Assembly: GCA_031289835.1 (NCBI GenBank)
Contig: JAITOW010000007.1
Coordinates: 1-38,138 of the forward strand
Length of the DNA: 38,138 nucleotides
Reading direction: 5' to 3'
Source: Puniceicoccales bacterium
GTDB lineage: Bacteria > Verrucomicrobiota > Verrucomicrobiia > Opitutales > JAIRKQ01
The notes under the pieces were generated by a model that ran no database searches, was not told the DNA's origin, and saw only the letters and a list, made by a program, of their open reading frames with translations. A program made the position numbers and the translations under genes. Numbering within the stretch: the stretch's first letter is position 1; every line of letters begins with the position of its first letter. Positions 16,800 to 25,995 of the stretch are shown one piece after another.

Positions 16800-17465
16800 A
16801 TGAAACAATTGGAATTATCTGTAGAGAAGAGACTTGAGACCGGTCGCCGGTATGTGCGCAAGTTGCGGGCATCCGGCCGCGTTCCTGCCGTGATTTATGG
16901 AAAATCTGGGACACAGTCCCTATCGTTTGACGAGAAAAAATTTCGCATGCTTTTAAGAGAAAAGGGGCAAGCTGCTTCCTTGGTAAACATTCAGATTGCC
17001 GATGAAGGGTCTGTGCTATCAACAATTGCGGATATGCAGCGAGATCCGATCAGTGACCGCTTTTTGCACGTCGACTTTCATGAAGTTTCACGCACGGAAA
17101 AAATGATAACCGTCGTGCCCATTGAATTCATCGGAGAACCCATCGGCGTTAGGGATTTTGGCGGGGTGTTGGATATTTCAAAACACGAGCTCAATGTGAG
17201 ATGTTTGCCCACCAACTTGCCTGGAAGTATTAGGGTTAATGTCAGTGGCTTGAAAATTGATGACATCATTCACATCAAAGACCTAGAGAAAATCGGGGGC
17301 GTTGAATTTGTTGATGGAGATGAGGTTGTGGTCGTTTCATGTAAGAATGTGGCGAAAGAATCCGCTGAAGTAGAAGAACAAGCCGCGGATACCGCTGGAG
17401 CTTCCAACGCAGCGACAGCTCCAGTTCCTGAAGCCAAGGAAACTAAGGAAAAGGAATCAAAATAG
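16800..17465 (+). CDS. rplY: 50S ribosomal protein L25/Ctc
   Basis: L25 binds 5S rRNA. This is the long two-domain TL5/Ctc form: an N-terminal L25 domain (residues 1-90, with RKLRASGRVPAVIYGK and LHVDFHEVS) and a C-terminal beta domain (IPIEFIGEP-like VVPIEFIGEPIGVRD to about residue 180). An acidic, alanine-rich, probably disordered tail of about 35 residues follows. The 221-residue length is usual for the long form. The start lacks a clear Shine-Dalgarno motif. It is first in a plus-strand run to bamA, and pth follows after 13 bases, the common ctc-pth pair. Confidence 0.94.
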   Translation: MKQLELSVEKRLETGRRYVRKLRASGRVPAVIYGKSGTQSLSFDEKKFRMLLREKGQAASLVNIQIADEGSVLSTIADMQRDPISDRFLHVDFHEVSRTEKMITVVPIEFIGEPIGVRDFGGVLDISKHELNVRCLPTNLPGSIRVNVSGLKIDDIIHIKDLEKIGGVEFVDGDEVVVVSCKNVAKESAEVEEQAADTAGASNAATAPVPEAKETKEKESK

Positions 17466-17478
17466 AGTCCCATGCTAA

Positions 17479-18078
17479 ATGGCTGCGAAACTTCTCGTAG
17501 GATTGGGAAATCCTGGCAAAGAGTATGACCGGACGCGGCATAATGTTGGATTTTGTGTCCTAGACAGGTTTTGTGCGGCCAAAAAGGGAAATTGGAAACT
17601 CGATAAAAAGTTGGAATCCGAGTTGGCGATAATCAAGTTCGGCAACCATAATTTGATTCTCTCCAAGCCAACAACTTTCATGAATGATAGCGGGAGGGCG
17701 GTTCAGAAGATTTGTAAATTTTTCAAAATACTTCCAACGGAAGTTACGGTTGTCTGCGACGACATTTCCTTTGATTTTGGTGAATTCAAGCTAGCGGGGC
17801 GCAGTGGCTCAGCCGGGCACAACGGATTGGCTGATATTTTGGAAAAATTTGGCCCCGGCTTTGCAAGGTTTAGGATAGGTGTCGGGGCAAAAAAAAACAA
17901 ATCAATGGACCTAAAAGACCACGTTTTGGGCAAATTTACCGACGATGAGCAAAAAATTATCGAAGCCATGATGCCCGAAATTTTATCCGATCTGCAGCTA
18001 CTGCTTGACAAAGGTTTAGAATATTCCATGAATCTGACCAATCGCAGGAAAATTTATGAAAAACAAGAAGAATTATAG
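17479..18078 (+). CDS. pth: Peptidyl-tRNA hydrolase
   Basis: Pth frees tRNA from peptidyl-tRNAs dropped by ribosomes. The 199-residue protein has LLVGLGNPGKEYDRTRHNVGF with the catalytic His21, KPTTFMNDSGRAV near residues 65-76, VVCDDISFDFGEFKL with the conserved Asp near 94 and GSAGHNGLADIL near 112. The C-terminal helix is normal. It overlaps the S6 gene by 23 bases. Confidence 0.96.
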   Translation: MAAKLLVGLGNPGKEYDRTRHNVGFCVLDRFCAAKKGNWKLDKKLESELAIIKFGNHNLILSKPTTFMNDSGRAVQKICKFFKILPTEVTVVCDDISFDFGEFKLAGRSGSAGHNGLADILEKFGPGFARFRIGVGAKKNKSMDLKDHVLGKFTDDEQKIIEAMMPEILSDLQLLLDKGLEYSMNLTNRRKIYEKQEEL

Positions 18079-18349
18079 GGCCAGTTTCATACTGGACATG
18101 CGCGGATGTTCCGAGCCGATCGATGCGATTTTCACCAAGCTTAGAGGCATTGTGACGGATTTTGGCGGAGACATCAGGGAGTTCAAAGCCCTTGGACAAA
18201 AAACATTTGAGCGCGCCGTTAACAAAAGATATTTGAGCGGCGAGTACGTTCAAATCGCCTTTGGGGCGGATTCCAGTGCACCGACTGCCATCAGGGAAAA
18301 ACTTAGGCTAGACAAAACTATAAATCGCGTTTTTATCGAAAATTGTTAG
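18056..18349 (+). CDS. rpsF: 30S ribosomal protein S6
   Basis: The 97-residue protein has the S6 pattern: an N-terminal strand (YRASFILDM), a helix with DAIFTKLRGIVTDFGGDI, then a strand around KRYLSGEYVQIAFG and a final helix with IREKLRLDKTINRVFIE. Similarity is moderate, but its place just before ssb and rplI is the standard rpsF-ssb-(rpsR)-rplI order. The start overlaps the end of pth by 23 bases, and AGGA lies upstream. rpsR is missing from this cluster and is found at 25797. Confidence 0.85.
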   Translation: MKNKKNYRASFILDMRGCSEPIDAIFTKLRGIVTDFGGDIREFKALGQKTFERAVNKRYLSGEYVQIAFGADSSAPTAIREKLRLDKTINRVFIENC

Positions 18350-18357
18350 CAAAAAAT

Positions 18358-18825
18358 ATGGCTGTATTTAATAAAGTTATTCTCATGGGGAATCTTACTC
18401 GCGATCCTGAGGTGCGCGTATCCACTTCAGGCACAACGATTTGTAAATTTGGGATGGCTGTTAGCAGGAACTCAAAGACAGCCGATGGTTCGGCCAGGGA
18501 GGAGACTTTGTTCATTGACGTTGATGCCTTTGGTAGGCAGGCTGAACTGCTCGGCAAACACATGACGAAGGGACGTTCCATTTTGGTTGAGGGGCGTTTG
18601 CGCCTGGATCAATGGGAGTCTCAAAGTGGAGAGAAACGCAATAAAATGGTCGTCGTCCTCGAGAATTTTCAGTTTGTGGGATCCCGCGTCGATGGCGATC
18701 CGAACATGGCAGCGTCGATCGACAGCCAGGAAGATGTTCATTTCGCACAGGATTTGTCGATAAAAAACAAGAATCCTAAGCCGGTGGCGAAGGCGGGTGA
18801 CATCGACGATGATATTCCATTTTAA
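18358..18825 (+). CDS. ssb: Single-stranded DNA-binding protein
   Basis: SSB coats single-stranded DNA in replication and repair. From the ATG at 18358 the product has 155 residues. The OB fold occupies about 1-110 (NKVILMGNLTRDPEVR, TIDVDAFGRQAE-like FIDVDAFGRQAELLGK, LVEGRLRLDQWE). A short linker follows, then the acidic C-terminal tip DIDDDIPF that binds partner proteins. A TTG at 18343 is in frame, but ATG-AVFNKVILMG is the usual start. It lies between rpsF and rplI, next to dnaB. Confidence 0.95.
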   Translation: MAVFNKVILMGNLTRDPEVRVSTSGTTICKFGMAVSRNSKTADGSAREETLFIDVDAFGRQAELLGKHMTKGRSILVEGRLRLDQWESQSGEKRNKMVVVLENFQFVGSRVDGDPNMAASIDSQEDVHFAQDLSIKNKNPKPVAKAGDIDDDIPF

Positions 18826-18845
18826 AATTTTTAGGATTTTTAGCT

Positions 18846-19307
18846 ATGGCAACAACGGAAGTGTTATTATTGAAGTACTTGGAAAGGCTAGGGAGCGAGG
18901 GGCAAACCGTTAGGGTAAAGGCCGGGTATGCTCGTAATTTCCTGTTTCCACGGGGTTTGGCCGTGCGCATGTCGAAGGCAAACAAAAAGCAGATCGAAGC
19001 GCTGGCTCGCATGCGTGAACAGCGTGAACAACGCGAATTTACGGAGGCAAATCGACTGCGGGAGCAGCTATCAAAAATCGCCATAGTCTTAGCCGTTAAA
19101 ACCGGCGAAAATGGGAAAATGTTTGGTTCGGTAACTCCCGCCGATATCCACCATAAAATCGCCGAAGGTGGCATAGAAATAGACAAAAAGAAAATTGTTA
19201 CCGGTTCGATTAGGGAAGTGGGGCGCCACACCGTTAGGATCAGGTTGCATCGGGATGTTGAGTTCGATTTGCCAGTGGAAGTTGTCTCTGAAAATCCGAT
19301 CAACTAG
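18846..19307 (+). CDS. rplI: 50S ribosomal protein L9
   Basis: The 153-residue protein has the L9 N-terminal domain (EVLLLKYLERLGSEGQTVRVKAGYARNFLFPRGLA), the long connecting helix with repeated RMREQREQRE, and the C-terminal rRNA-binding domain (GKMFGSVTPADIHHKI). Length and layout are standard. An AGGA motif lies 12 bases before the ATG. It follows ssb by 20 bases and precedes dnaB by 14. Confidence 0.96.
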   Translation: MATTEVLLLKYLERLGSEGQTVRVKAGYARNFLFPRGLAVRMSKANKKQIEALARMREQREQREFTEANRLREQLSKIAIVLAVKTGENGKMFGSVTPADIHHKIAEGGIEIDKKKIVTGSIREVGRHTVRIRLHRDVEFDLPVEVVSENPIN

Positions 19308-19321
19308 ATCTCCGTTGATTT

Positions 19322-20758
19322 ATGGCTAACATGCGAGCAAAGATCGCACGTCACAAAAGTGATGCAAAGGTCACCGGTGGCGATAGGGTTTTTGAGCGTC
19401 CGCGTCCGCACAGCGTTGAGTTTGAGCAAGCTTTGTTGGCATGTTGCATCATGGAAGGAGGACAGGACACCGTTCCCCTGTGCATGCAGAGCAAAATTTC
19501 CAGCGACTCTTTTTATGTCCCGGCACACCGAGTTATTTGGAAAGCTGTTTCGGACTTATACAATGAAAATTCGCCGATCAACGAGGTCATTCTCACCGAT
19601 AAGTTGGAGAGCCGGCATCAATTGGATGAAATCGGCGGTGTGAGTTATGTAAATCGCCTATGCGACCGGATCGATACTCCGGCGCACATTGTACATTACC
19701 TAAAGCGGGTACGTGATCTTGAGCTTGTTCGGCGCGTGATAGAGGCTTCGATGAAGAACATTGCGCGCGCCTATGAAGATAACGAAAGCCTCGATGACTT
19801 TATTGAGCAGGCAGAAAATGAAATTTTTGCGGTAAGCGACGACCGCCTCAGCGGCGCTGCCATGCACATTAACAAGCCAATCGATTCCGCAATAACTACG
19901 GTGCAGATGATGCTGCAAAAACATGGCGAAATCATCGGGGTGGCCTCCGGATTTACCGATTTGGATAAAACGCTTTTCGGATTCCGCGAAAGCGATATGA
20001 TCGTGATCGCCGCCAGACCGTCTATGGGAAAAACCAGCCTGGCGATGAACATCGCTGAAAATGTCGTTTTGCCTGAAAAAAAGGATCGAAAGCCCATTGG
20101 AACGCTGTTTTTCAGCCTTGAAATGAGCGCGGAGCAACTTGCCATGCGCCTGCTATGTGGCCGTTCCGCTGTGAATATGACGAAGCTCAGGGAAGGGTTT
20201 ATATCCAAACAGGCCAGTGAAGCGCTATCGCGGTCAGCAACGGAGCTGAAAGCTGCGCCGCTGTGGATTGACGAATCGACCAACTTGACAATCCTCGAAA
20301 TACGGGCCAAAGCGCGCAGGATTCAAAGTAAAGAATCGATTGGCCTAGTAATCATCGACTATCTGCAGCTCATAAATGGAGATAGCAGGGTTCCGCGCGA
20401 GCAGCAAATTTCAGAAATTTCCCGCGGGATAAAAGCAATGGCAAAGGAGCTTAAAATTCCAGTCATCGTTTTGAGTCAACTCAACCGCGAATCGGAAAAA
20501 GAACGCCGTCCCCCACGCCTATCAGATTTACGCGAATCTGGGGCCATTGAGCAGGATGCCGATGTGGTGATGCTCCTATCCAATCAGCAGTCATCGGGAT
20601 CTAATGATCAGCAGGACCAGCAACAGTCTTCGGATATTGTTGCACGGGAGCTGATTATTGCTAAGCAGAGAAATGGCCCCGTTGGGACCATACCGTTGAC
20701 TTTCGTAAAGAATCTTACACGATTCGAAAATTATGTGGATTTATCAACTTGTGAGTAA
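19322..20758 (+). CDS. dnaB: Replicative DNA helicase
   Basis: DnaB is the hexameric helicase of the replication fork. The 478-residue protein has the N-terminal DnaB domain (about 30-130, EQALLACCIMEGG), a linker and the RecA-like motor. Walker A is ARPSMGKTS near residues 231-239, Walker B VIIDYLQLI near 345, then VLSQLNRESEKE and the LRESGAIEQDADVV motif near 410. No intein is present. A short Q/S-rich stretch near 430 is a natural loop insertion. It lies after rplI, a common neighbour, and just before bamA. Confidence 0.97.
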   Translation: MANMRAKIARHKSDAKVTGGDRVFERPRPHSVEFEQALLACCIMEGGQDTVPLCMQSKISSDSFYVPAHRVIWKAVSDLYNENSPINEVILTDKLESRHQLDEIGGVSYVNRLCDRIDTPAHIVHYLKRVRDLELVRRVIEASMKNIARAYEDNESLDDFIEQAENEIFAVSDDRLSGAAMHINKPIDSAITTVQMMLQKHGEIIGVASGFTDLDKTLFGFRESDMIVIAARPSMGKTSLAMNIAENVVLPEKKDRKPIGTLFFSLEMSAEQLAMRLLCGRSAVNMTKLREGFISKQASEALSRSATELKAAPLWIDESTNLTILEIRAKARRIQSKESIGLVIIDYLQLINGDSRVPREQQISEISRGIKAMAKELKIPVIVLSQLNRESEKERRPPRLSDLRESGAIEQDADVVMLLSNQQSSGSNDQQDQQQSSDIVARELIIAKQRNGPVGTIPLTFVKNLTRFENYVDLSTCE

Positions 20759-20764
20759 GAAATT

Positions 20765-23107
20765 ATGTGTGTGAAAAAATATTTGGCTGCGCTCGTGATG
20801 TATGTGATCGGTGTGTGCGTATCCCATTGTGATCCGGTGGAGGAAGTGCAACAAGCGCCGATAATCTCATCGATTAAATACAATTATTACGGCGGCAATC
20901 CGAACGTTAATCAGGAAGCGATTGAATCCCATGTCCAGTTGAAGGAAGGCTCGGAATTTAAGCAATATCTGGCAGATGCATCGATTAAGTCGCTGTACAA
21001 CACGGGTTTATTCGAATATGTTCAAGTGCGGCTGGATCAAATTGGAAATAACGAGTACGCCGTGACTTTTGTTCTTACGCAAAAACTGCGGGTGAACAAC
21101 ATAAACATCGTCGGCAACAAAAAGATCAAAAATAAGGTGATCAAGAAAGAGATGAGTCTCTCCCGTGGCGGGACGTTTTCGGATAGCAGCCTACACCATG
21201 ACATCAAAAAATTAAGCAAACTTTACCAGGATAAGGGCTTCCCCTACGCAAAAATTGACTGTTCCGTTTTGGAACGGAGCGATTGTGCGGCCATGGATGT
21301 TAATATAAATATCGACGAGGGGCCGAAGCTGCACGTCGGGAAAATCACGTTTGATGGCGTGGATGACATAAAAGTGAAGACTCTTAGGAATGCCATGCAG
21401 ACGAAAAGCTGGTCGTTTTTCTCAATTTTTACGGGAACTGGCATTTTTAGACGCGATGTTCTCGACGACGACATCAATCGCCTGAAAGTTGAAATTAAGA
21501 ATCATGGATATCTGGACGTGGTTATCGACGAAAGTGACGTCGCATGTACGGATTGCAGCAGTGTAATTAATATACACATAAGCGTGCATAAGGGCAACCA
21601 ATACCGCTTCGGAGAAATTTCTGTCAAGGGCAATGCTTTATATCCAACTGACCAGCTAACGTCTCTGTTGGCACTGAAAAGTGATGAAATTTTTTCACCG
21701 AAGAAGGTTGATGATGCCTGCGAAAATATCCGCGATCATTACGGCAAAGTCGGTTATCTCGAAACCGGTGTATATGCCGAGCGTCTGCCGAATATAAATA
21801 CCGGAGCAATTGATCTCGTGTTTCACATAGGCGAAAGCGAGCGCTGCTTCCTGCATGCGATTGAGATAAAAGGCAATGTCAAGACGAAAAACAACGTGAT
21901 CCTGCGTGAGCTCGTGCTGGCTCCCGGAGATCCGTTTGATTCCGTGCGCATGAGAGACAGTCAAATACGCCTCCTGAACACGAGATTTTTTCAGACAGTC
22001 GACACTTTGCCGGTCGATACCGATGTAAAAAATCAGAAAAATTTGCGCGTTGAAGTTAAGGAAGCAAACACTGGTAAGTTTTCCATCGGCGGAGGCATAA
22101 GCACCGGCAACCAAGTTGTGGGCTTTGCGGAATTCAGCCAGTCCAATTTCGATTTATTTGACAGGAAAGGGAAATTTCAAGGGGGCGGCCAAAAGTTTCG
22201 CACGCGTTTTCAAGCAGGCAGGCGGAACAATTCGTTCACGATAAACTTTGAAGAACCTTGGCTATATAACCGCGAGCTTGCATTTGGTGTCGATTTGTTT
22301 CGATCGAAACAGGAATACAAAAAATCCGACCACAGCTACGGTGGATCAAATTACGATGAGATGCGCATGGGCGGCGATGTTTACCTGAGGAAGCGCCTAT
22401 TTGGCATATGGGAGGGAACTGTGACCTATAGCCTGACAAACGTTCACATTTCCAATATTGGCCAAAGTGCGCCACCATCTTTCCAAATTGAACGCGGACA
22501 CCGCCTAATTTCAAAGGGCTCATTTTTGCTCGAACGTGACACGCGGAATAGTTTCGTTTACCCCACCTCCGGCTCGGTGCTGAGTTTTTGCACCGAAGTT
22601 GCGGGTGGGCCCTTCCTTGGAGAGACCAAGTATGTCAAATTCAACGGGTTGGCCGCGAAGCTTTTCCCAACGTTTGAAACATTTGATCAAAATATCATGT
22701 TTATGTGCAAAGGCGGCACAGTGAGTTCATACGGCGGTGACCGCGTGCCGTTTTTCGACAGATTTTTCCTTGGAGGCAGTGACTATATGAAGGGATTCAA
22801 GACGCATGACGTTGGCCCACATGAATATGGGACAGGTGTCGGGGGAAAAACGTATTTATACAGCACGGCGGAGTATACGTTCAAAATTGCTGAGCAGCTA
22901 AGGGTCTACTTTTTTGCCGAAGCGGGCGTTGTTAACAGCTCCCAGTGGAATTTTAACACAAAAAGATATTGCACCGACCTCGGATTCGGCATCAAGTTAT
23001 ACATAATGGGCGCGCCGCTCAGGTTAGACTTTGGATTTCCGAGGCATGGGCACGATAACAACAAGCACGGGATGAGGTTCAATTACTCATTTGGAATGGC
23101 GTTTTAG
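20765..23107 (+). CDS. bamA: Outer-membrane protein assembly factor BamA
   Basis: BamA inserts beta-barrel proteins into the outer membrane. The 780-residue protein starts with a signal peptide (about residues 1-22). POTRA domains follow to about residue 435, with repeats such as VNNINIVGNKKIKNKVIK, FGEISVKGNALYPTDQL and AIEIKGNVKTKNNVILREL. The Omp85 barrel then begins at KFSIGGGISTGNQ and holds the RGHR-like segment RFFLGGSDYMKGF near 675. It ends SFGMAF with the aromatic C-terminal residue expected of barrel proteins. Length is normal. It closes the plus-strand run that begins at rplY. Confidence 0.96.
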   Translation: MCVKKYLAALVMYVIGVCVSHCDPVEEVQQAPIISSIKYNYYGGNPNVNQEAIESHVQLKEGSEFKQYLADASIKSLYNTGLFEYVQVRLDQIGNNEYAVTFVLTQKLRVNNINIVGNKKIKNKVIKKEMSLSRGGTFSDSSLHHDIKKLSKLYQDKGFPYAKIDCSVLERSDCAAMDVNINIDEGPKLHVGKITFDGVDDIKVKTLRNAMQTKSWSFFSIFTGTGIFRRDVLDDDINRLKVEIKNHGYLDVVIDESDVACTDCSSVINIHISVHKGNQYRFGEISVKGNALYPTDQLTSLLALKSDEIFSPKKVDDACENIRDHYGKVGYLETGVYAERLPNINTGAIDLVFHIGESERCFLHAIEIKGNVKTKNNVILRELVLAPGDPFDSVRMRDSQIRLLNTRFFQTVDTLPVDTDVKNQKNLRVEVKEANTGKFSIGGGISTGNQVVGFAEFSQSNFDLFDRKGKFQGGGQKFRTRFQAGRRNNSFTINFEEPWLYNRELAFGVDLFRSKQEYKKSDHSYGGSNYDEMRMGGDVYLRKRLFGIWEGTVTYSLTNVHISNIGQSAPPSFQIERGHRLISKGSFLLERDTRNSFVYPTSGSVLSFCTEVAGGPFLGETKYVKFNGLAAKLFPTFETFDQNIMFMCKGGTVSSYGGDRVPFFDRFFLGGSDYMKGFKTHDVGPHEYGTGVGGKTYLYSTAEYTFKIAEQLRVYFFAEAGVVNSSQWNFNTKRYCTDLGFGIKLYIMGAPLRLDFGFPRHGHDNNKHGMRFNYSFGMAF

Positions 23108-23160
23108 CCGTTTTTGCAAATTTTTAGCTCAGACAAGGCTAAAGCATGGGTTTGCGGTTT

Positions 23161-25032
23161 TTACCTATGGGTTGCCCAGCATTCAATGCTTTCGACTTTC
23201 CACTGTTCGCTGGCACTGCCAACCGACGTCTCCACAACGTCGCCGACCGTTTTTGTCAGCAGAGATTGAGCTATTGGAGTTTTGTAGGATATGATATTTT
23301 TCTCCGGGTCACTATCCCAGGCTCCCAATATTGCGAATTTTACCGGCTCTCCACCGGCTACCGGTCTAATCGTAACCACGGAACCAACGGACACTGACGT
23401 TGTGTCAACGGATTCAAAATCAATGACTTGCGCAACTTGCAGCTCGCTTTCCAGTTGAGCTTTGCGGGCAAGTAAGGTCTCCTGATCCTGTCGAGCCATT
23501 TTGTATTCGGAATTTTCGCTCAGATCACCATGCTCACGCGCCGCTGCGATTGCCGCCTTGTTTGCCGGAATTTTTTCCCTAACGAGGGACTCATATTCCT
23601 TTCTTTTGACGTCCAGGCTCTCCTTCGAAACTTTGAGGGTGAGATCGGCCTGCGACCTAGCCTTCGAACTCGAAGTTATCAAATTTTGCACACTCGGGAA
23701 AATTGCAATAAACCGCGCGAGAAGTGATTTCTTCGAAAGGGAATCAAATCCTTGGTTTACCAGTAACATTTGCGCAAGGTCGAAGGCTTCTTCCTCGGTT
23801 GCGCTGGACAACAAATCCTTGACCAGAACCCGGTCTTCACAAACCAATTCGGCCAGGGGAATTTTTCGAGATTTATGTGATCCGGACAAAACTTCGTTGT
23901 CGATTGCCCACAGGACAGCACGCAGCAAACCTGGCACAAGTAGTTCCCGGGGAATGACATTGTCGAATTTTTTCGCATGCCGATTTTTAACAACCCACTG
24001 AAGCAGGGAGGTTTTTAAATTTTTTTCGTGTAACCAGCGTAGAAGTTGCTGTTTCACCGCCTCACTGCGCCCGTTTTCGCACAAATAGGCGATGCAATCG
24101 CTCGTAAAGCGATCATTTCCATTTCTCAAAAGATTGAAACAGTGTTTTTCCCATTCATCGGGAAAGGTTCTCGTTATCAGGTTAAAAAATTGTCCATAGT
24201 AGGTGTATGGAAGGTCGGTCGCGATCTTCAACAAATTCGAACTTTCGTGTATAATTGATTCGATCCTCGGCTCCAAAGAATCGATGTTGCAATCCAACAA
24301 CTTGGCCAGTTTGTTTCTAACCAAGCACGAAAGAAATTTATAACCTACGCTCAGCTTTGAAAAATTTGGGGCGGCATAGCTGGATAGCACGTCGATTATG
24401 TGATTAGCTGTGGTTTTCAGCGCTTCGCTATCGATCGCCATATTCGAAATTTCCTCGGCTATGGGTAAGCGGTCCTGCACGCTATGAGTGTTGTTAAACT
24501 TTTCGATGATTTGCTCTTCGATGGAAATCGGACTTTCACGCAACTTGAGATAGGTCACATTCCCTTCCTCAAGCATCAGGCGCGAGTCCTTTGCAATCAA
24601 TTTTTTCGTAACATTCCACCACCGTTTGAAATTTTTCTTTTCAACGATATCGGCAAATGTGCGCTCAATATCACCCACGCTTGCCTGCTTGTTTGGTATG
24701 GACTCGATGTACTCTATTAACACGCCAATTGAGGACTTTTTCAGCTGCTGCCTAATTTCCTCCGGATCCGCATGGAACCGCACGAGAAGATCATTCTGGT
24801 CCAGTATTTCCAGTTTTCTCGTGCAAAATACCGGGTCCATCTCCTGCCCAATTTTTCCATTTAAAAAATCGATGACTAGCCTATTCTTGTCGCTATCGTA
24901 CCCTTTAATCTGGCCAAAACCCCATATTTGATGAATGCAGTACGCGCCCTGGGTCATTTTTTCCAGCTTGCTCCGCATGCGCTCGTTGCGCATATCACCG
25001 GCAATTAAATTATCGATCGCTTGTCTGTCCAT
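23161..25032 (-). CDS. greA: Long GreA-type transcription elongation factor with a large N-terminal extension
   Basis: The last 150 residues or so are a GreA/GreB factor. The coiled-coil N-terminus carries AAAREHGDLSENSEYKMARQ near residues 490-510, with the acidic tip residues that let RNA polymerase cleave backtracked RNA, followed by the FKBP-like C-terminal domain (SVGSVVTIRP, ISYKTPIAQSLLTKTVGDVVE). Ahead of it lie about 470 residues. They start with a small beta module (IHQIWGFGQIKGYDSDKNRLVIDF) and continue mostly helical, without a family I can name. Typical GreA has about 158 residues. Similar long GreA proteins are known from chlamydiae and spirochaetes. The gene is convergent with bamA and stands alone. 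Confidence 0.88.
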   Translation of the reverse strand: MDRQAIDNLIAGDMRNERMRSKLEKMTQGAYCIHQIWGFGQIKGYDSDKNRLVIDFLNGKIGQEMDPVFCTRKLEILDQNDLLVRFHADPEEIRQQLKKSSIGVLIEYIESIPNKQASVGDIERTFADIVEKKNFKRWWNVTKKLIAKDSRLMLEEGNVTYLKLRESPISIEEQIIEKFNNTHSVQDRLPIAEEISNMAIDSEALKTTANHIIDVLSSYAAPNFSKLSVGYKFLSCLVRNKLAKLLDCNIDSLEPRIESIIHESSNLLKIATDLPYTYYGQFFNLITRTFPDEWEKHCFNLLRNGNDRFTSDCIAYLCENGRSEAVKQQLLRWLHEKNLKTSLLQWVVKNRHAKKFDNVIPRELLVPGLLRAVLWAIDNEVLSGSHKSRKIPLAELVCEDRVLVKDLLSSATEEEAFDLAQMLLVNQGFDSLSKKSLLARFIAIFPSVQNLITSSSKARSQADLTLKVSKESLDVKRKEYESLVREKIPANKAAIAAAREHGDLSENSEYKMARQDQETLLARKAQLESELQVAQVIDFESVDTTSVSVGSVVTIRPVAGGEPVKFAILGAWDSDPEKNIISYKTPIAQSLLTKTVGDVVETSVGSASEQWKVESIECWATHR

Positions 25033-25073
25033 GGTAAATGCAATTGTTAAACGGAATGCCCTTCCACAAGTCT

Positions 25074-25104
25074 AGTTTAGGCATGCCCCCATCTGCCTTG
25101 TCAA
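25074..25104 (-). promoter_or_regulatory. Putative promoter of the long greA gene
   Basis: On the minus strand a perfect TTGACA -35 box (25104-25099) is followed after 19 bases by TAAACT (25079-25074, four of six matches to the -10 consensus). It lies about 42 bases before the greA ATG. The spacer is slightly long. No other promoter candidate of this quality is visible on that side of the divergent 25033-25177 gap. Confidence 0.5.
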
Positions 25105-25177
25105 GCTTTTTATGAAAAAATTCCACGATATGTAAATTTTGAATGCTTAATTTTTCCACAATCATAGTCTATCTTCA

Positions 25178-25741
25178 GTGAAATGCGACGGAAAAAAACG
25201 CGGATTTTCTCTGATAGAGATACTGCTAGTAATCGGGTTAAGTGGCGCAATCCTGGTCACTGCCATGACACTGATGCTGTCATTTGCAAACATTTATCTA
25301 TCTTCACCTGCCATTGAAGCCGAAATCGAAGGCGATATTTTTGCGAAAAAACTGATCAAAACGCTCCTCAACCAGTATAAATCCTCGGAATCGTACGGCA
25401 ATGTGGACGAAGAATTACTGAGCTCGGGCATTTTCTGGCAAACGGATAATGTGCCGATATTTGCGGACGAAAACCGGAAAGATCTTCTCACCGTCGGACT
25501 TGTGTGGCAGGCAAATTTGTTAAATTTTGTTTGGAAATCCGAGGAAGATGTTGAATTCGAACATCTAGCCCTGTTCGACGATGTCACAAAAATATGCATA
25601 CTAAGCTACGACGCGGAAATCGATTCCTGGTCGGAGCACGAATTTCTCGAAGATACTGCACGCAAGGTACTTAATGGCAACAACATTTGCTGCTTAAACA
25701 TTGTTCGCTACGATGGGAAAGAGACAATTCCATTTTTTTAG
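25178..25741 (+). CDS. Prepilin-like protein (type II secretion minor pseudopilin family)
   Basis: The 187-residue product has a class III signal: a short basic leader ending KKRG, cleavage before Phe10, the conserved Glu at +5 (FSLIE) and a hydrophobic helix of about 20 residues. This fits a pseudopilin or minor pilin processed by a prepilin peptidase. The body is acidic and shows no domain I can name. Length and its N-terminus resemble GspJ-like minor pseudopilins. No other secretion genes adjoin it. The start is a GTG, the first available in frame. rpsR follows about 55 bases later. Confidence 0.7.
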   Translation: MKCDGKKRGFSLIEILLVIGLSGAILVTAMTLMLSFANIYLSSPAIEAEIEGDIFAKKLIKTLLNQYKSSESYGNVDEELLSSGIFWQTDNVPIFADENRKDLLTVGLVWQANLLNFVWKSEEDVEFEHLALFDDVTKICILSYDAEIDSWSEHEFLEDTARKVLNGNNICCLNIVRYDGKETIPFF

Positions 25742-25796
25742 TAACTAAAAGTTTTTATACTTGCAACTTTAGCAAAATATGCATTAAGTTTTGAGC

Positions 25797-25994
25797 ATGG
25801 TAGAAGATTTGCAGAAAAAAACTAGCTCCCGCACACCGTTGGACCTTACTTGGACCGACGTCGAAGAATTATCGAATTTTGTCACCGGTGGCGGCAAGAT
25901 TTTGTCGCGCAAATTAACGGGGACATCTGCTCGTCACCAGAGGCACATCACTCGCATGATAAAGCGCGCGAGGAATATGCTGCTAATGAAGTAA
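25797..25994 (+). CDS. rpsR: 30S ribosomal protein S18
   Basis: The 65-residue protein contains the S18 core: DLTWTDVEELSNFVTGGGKI, then RKLTGTSARHQRHITRMIKR and ARNMLLM, which binds S6 and 16S rRNA. I chose the ATG at 25797 over an in-frame TTG at 25791. The gene is usually between ssb and rplI, but here it lies nearly 7 kb away, between a pseudopilin gene and the Sua5-type gene, which starts one base after its stop. Confidence 0.93.
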   Translation: MVEDLQKKTSSRTPLDLTWTDVEELSNFVTGGGKILSRKLTGTSARHQRHITRMIKRARNMLLMK

Positions 25995-25995
25995 C

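Noticed and set aside
23108..23160. Possible terminator between convergent bamA and greA
   Set aside because: Short nested pairings (TTAGC/GCTAA, GCAAA/TTTGC) exist and T runs are nearby, but no stable stem directly followed by a T run is evident.
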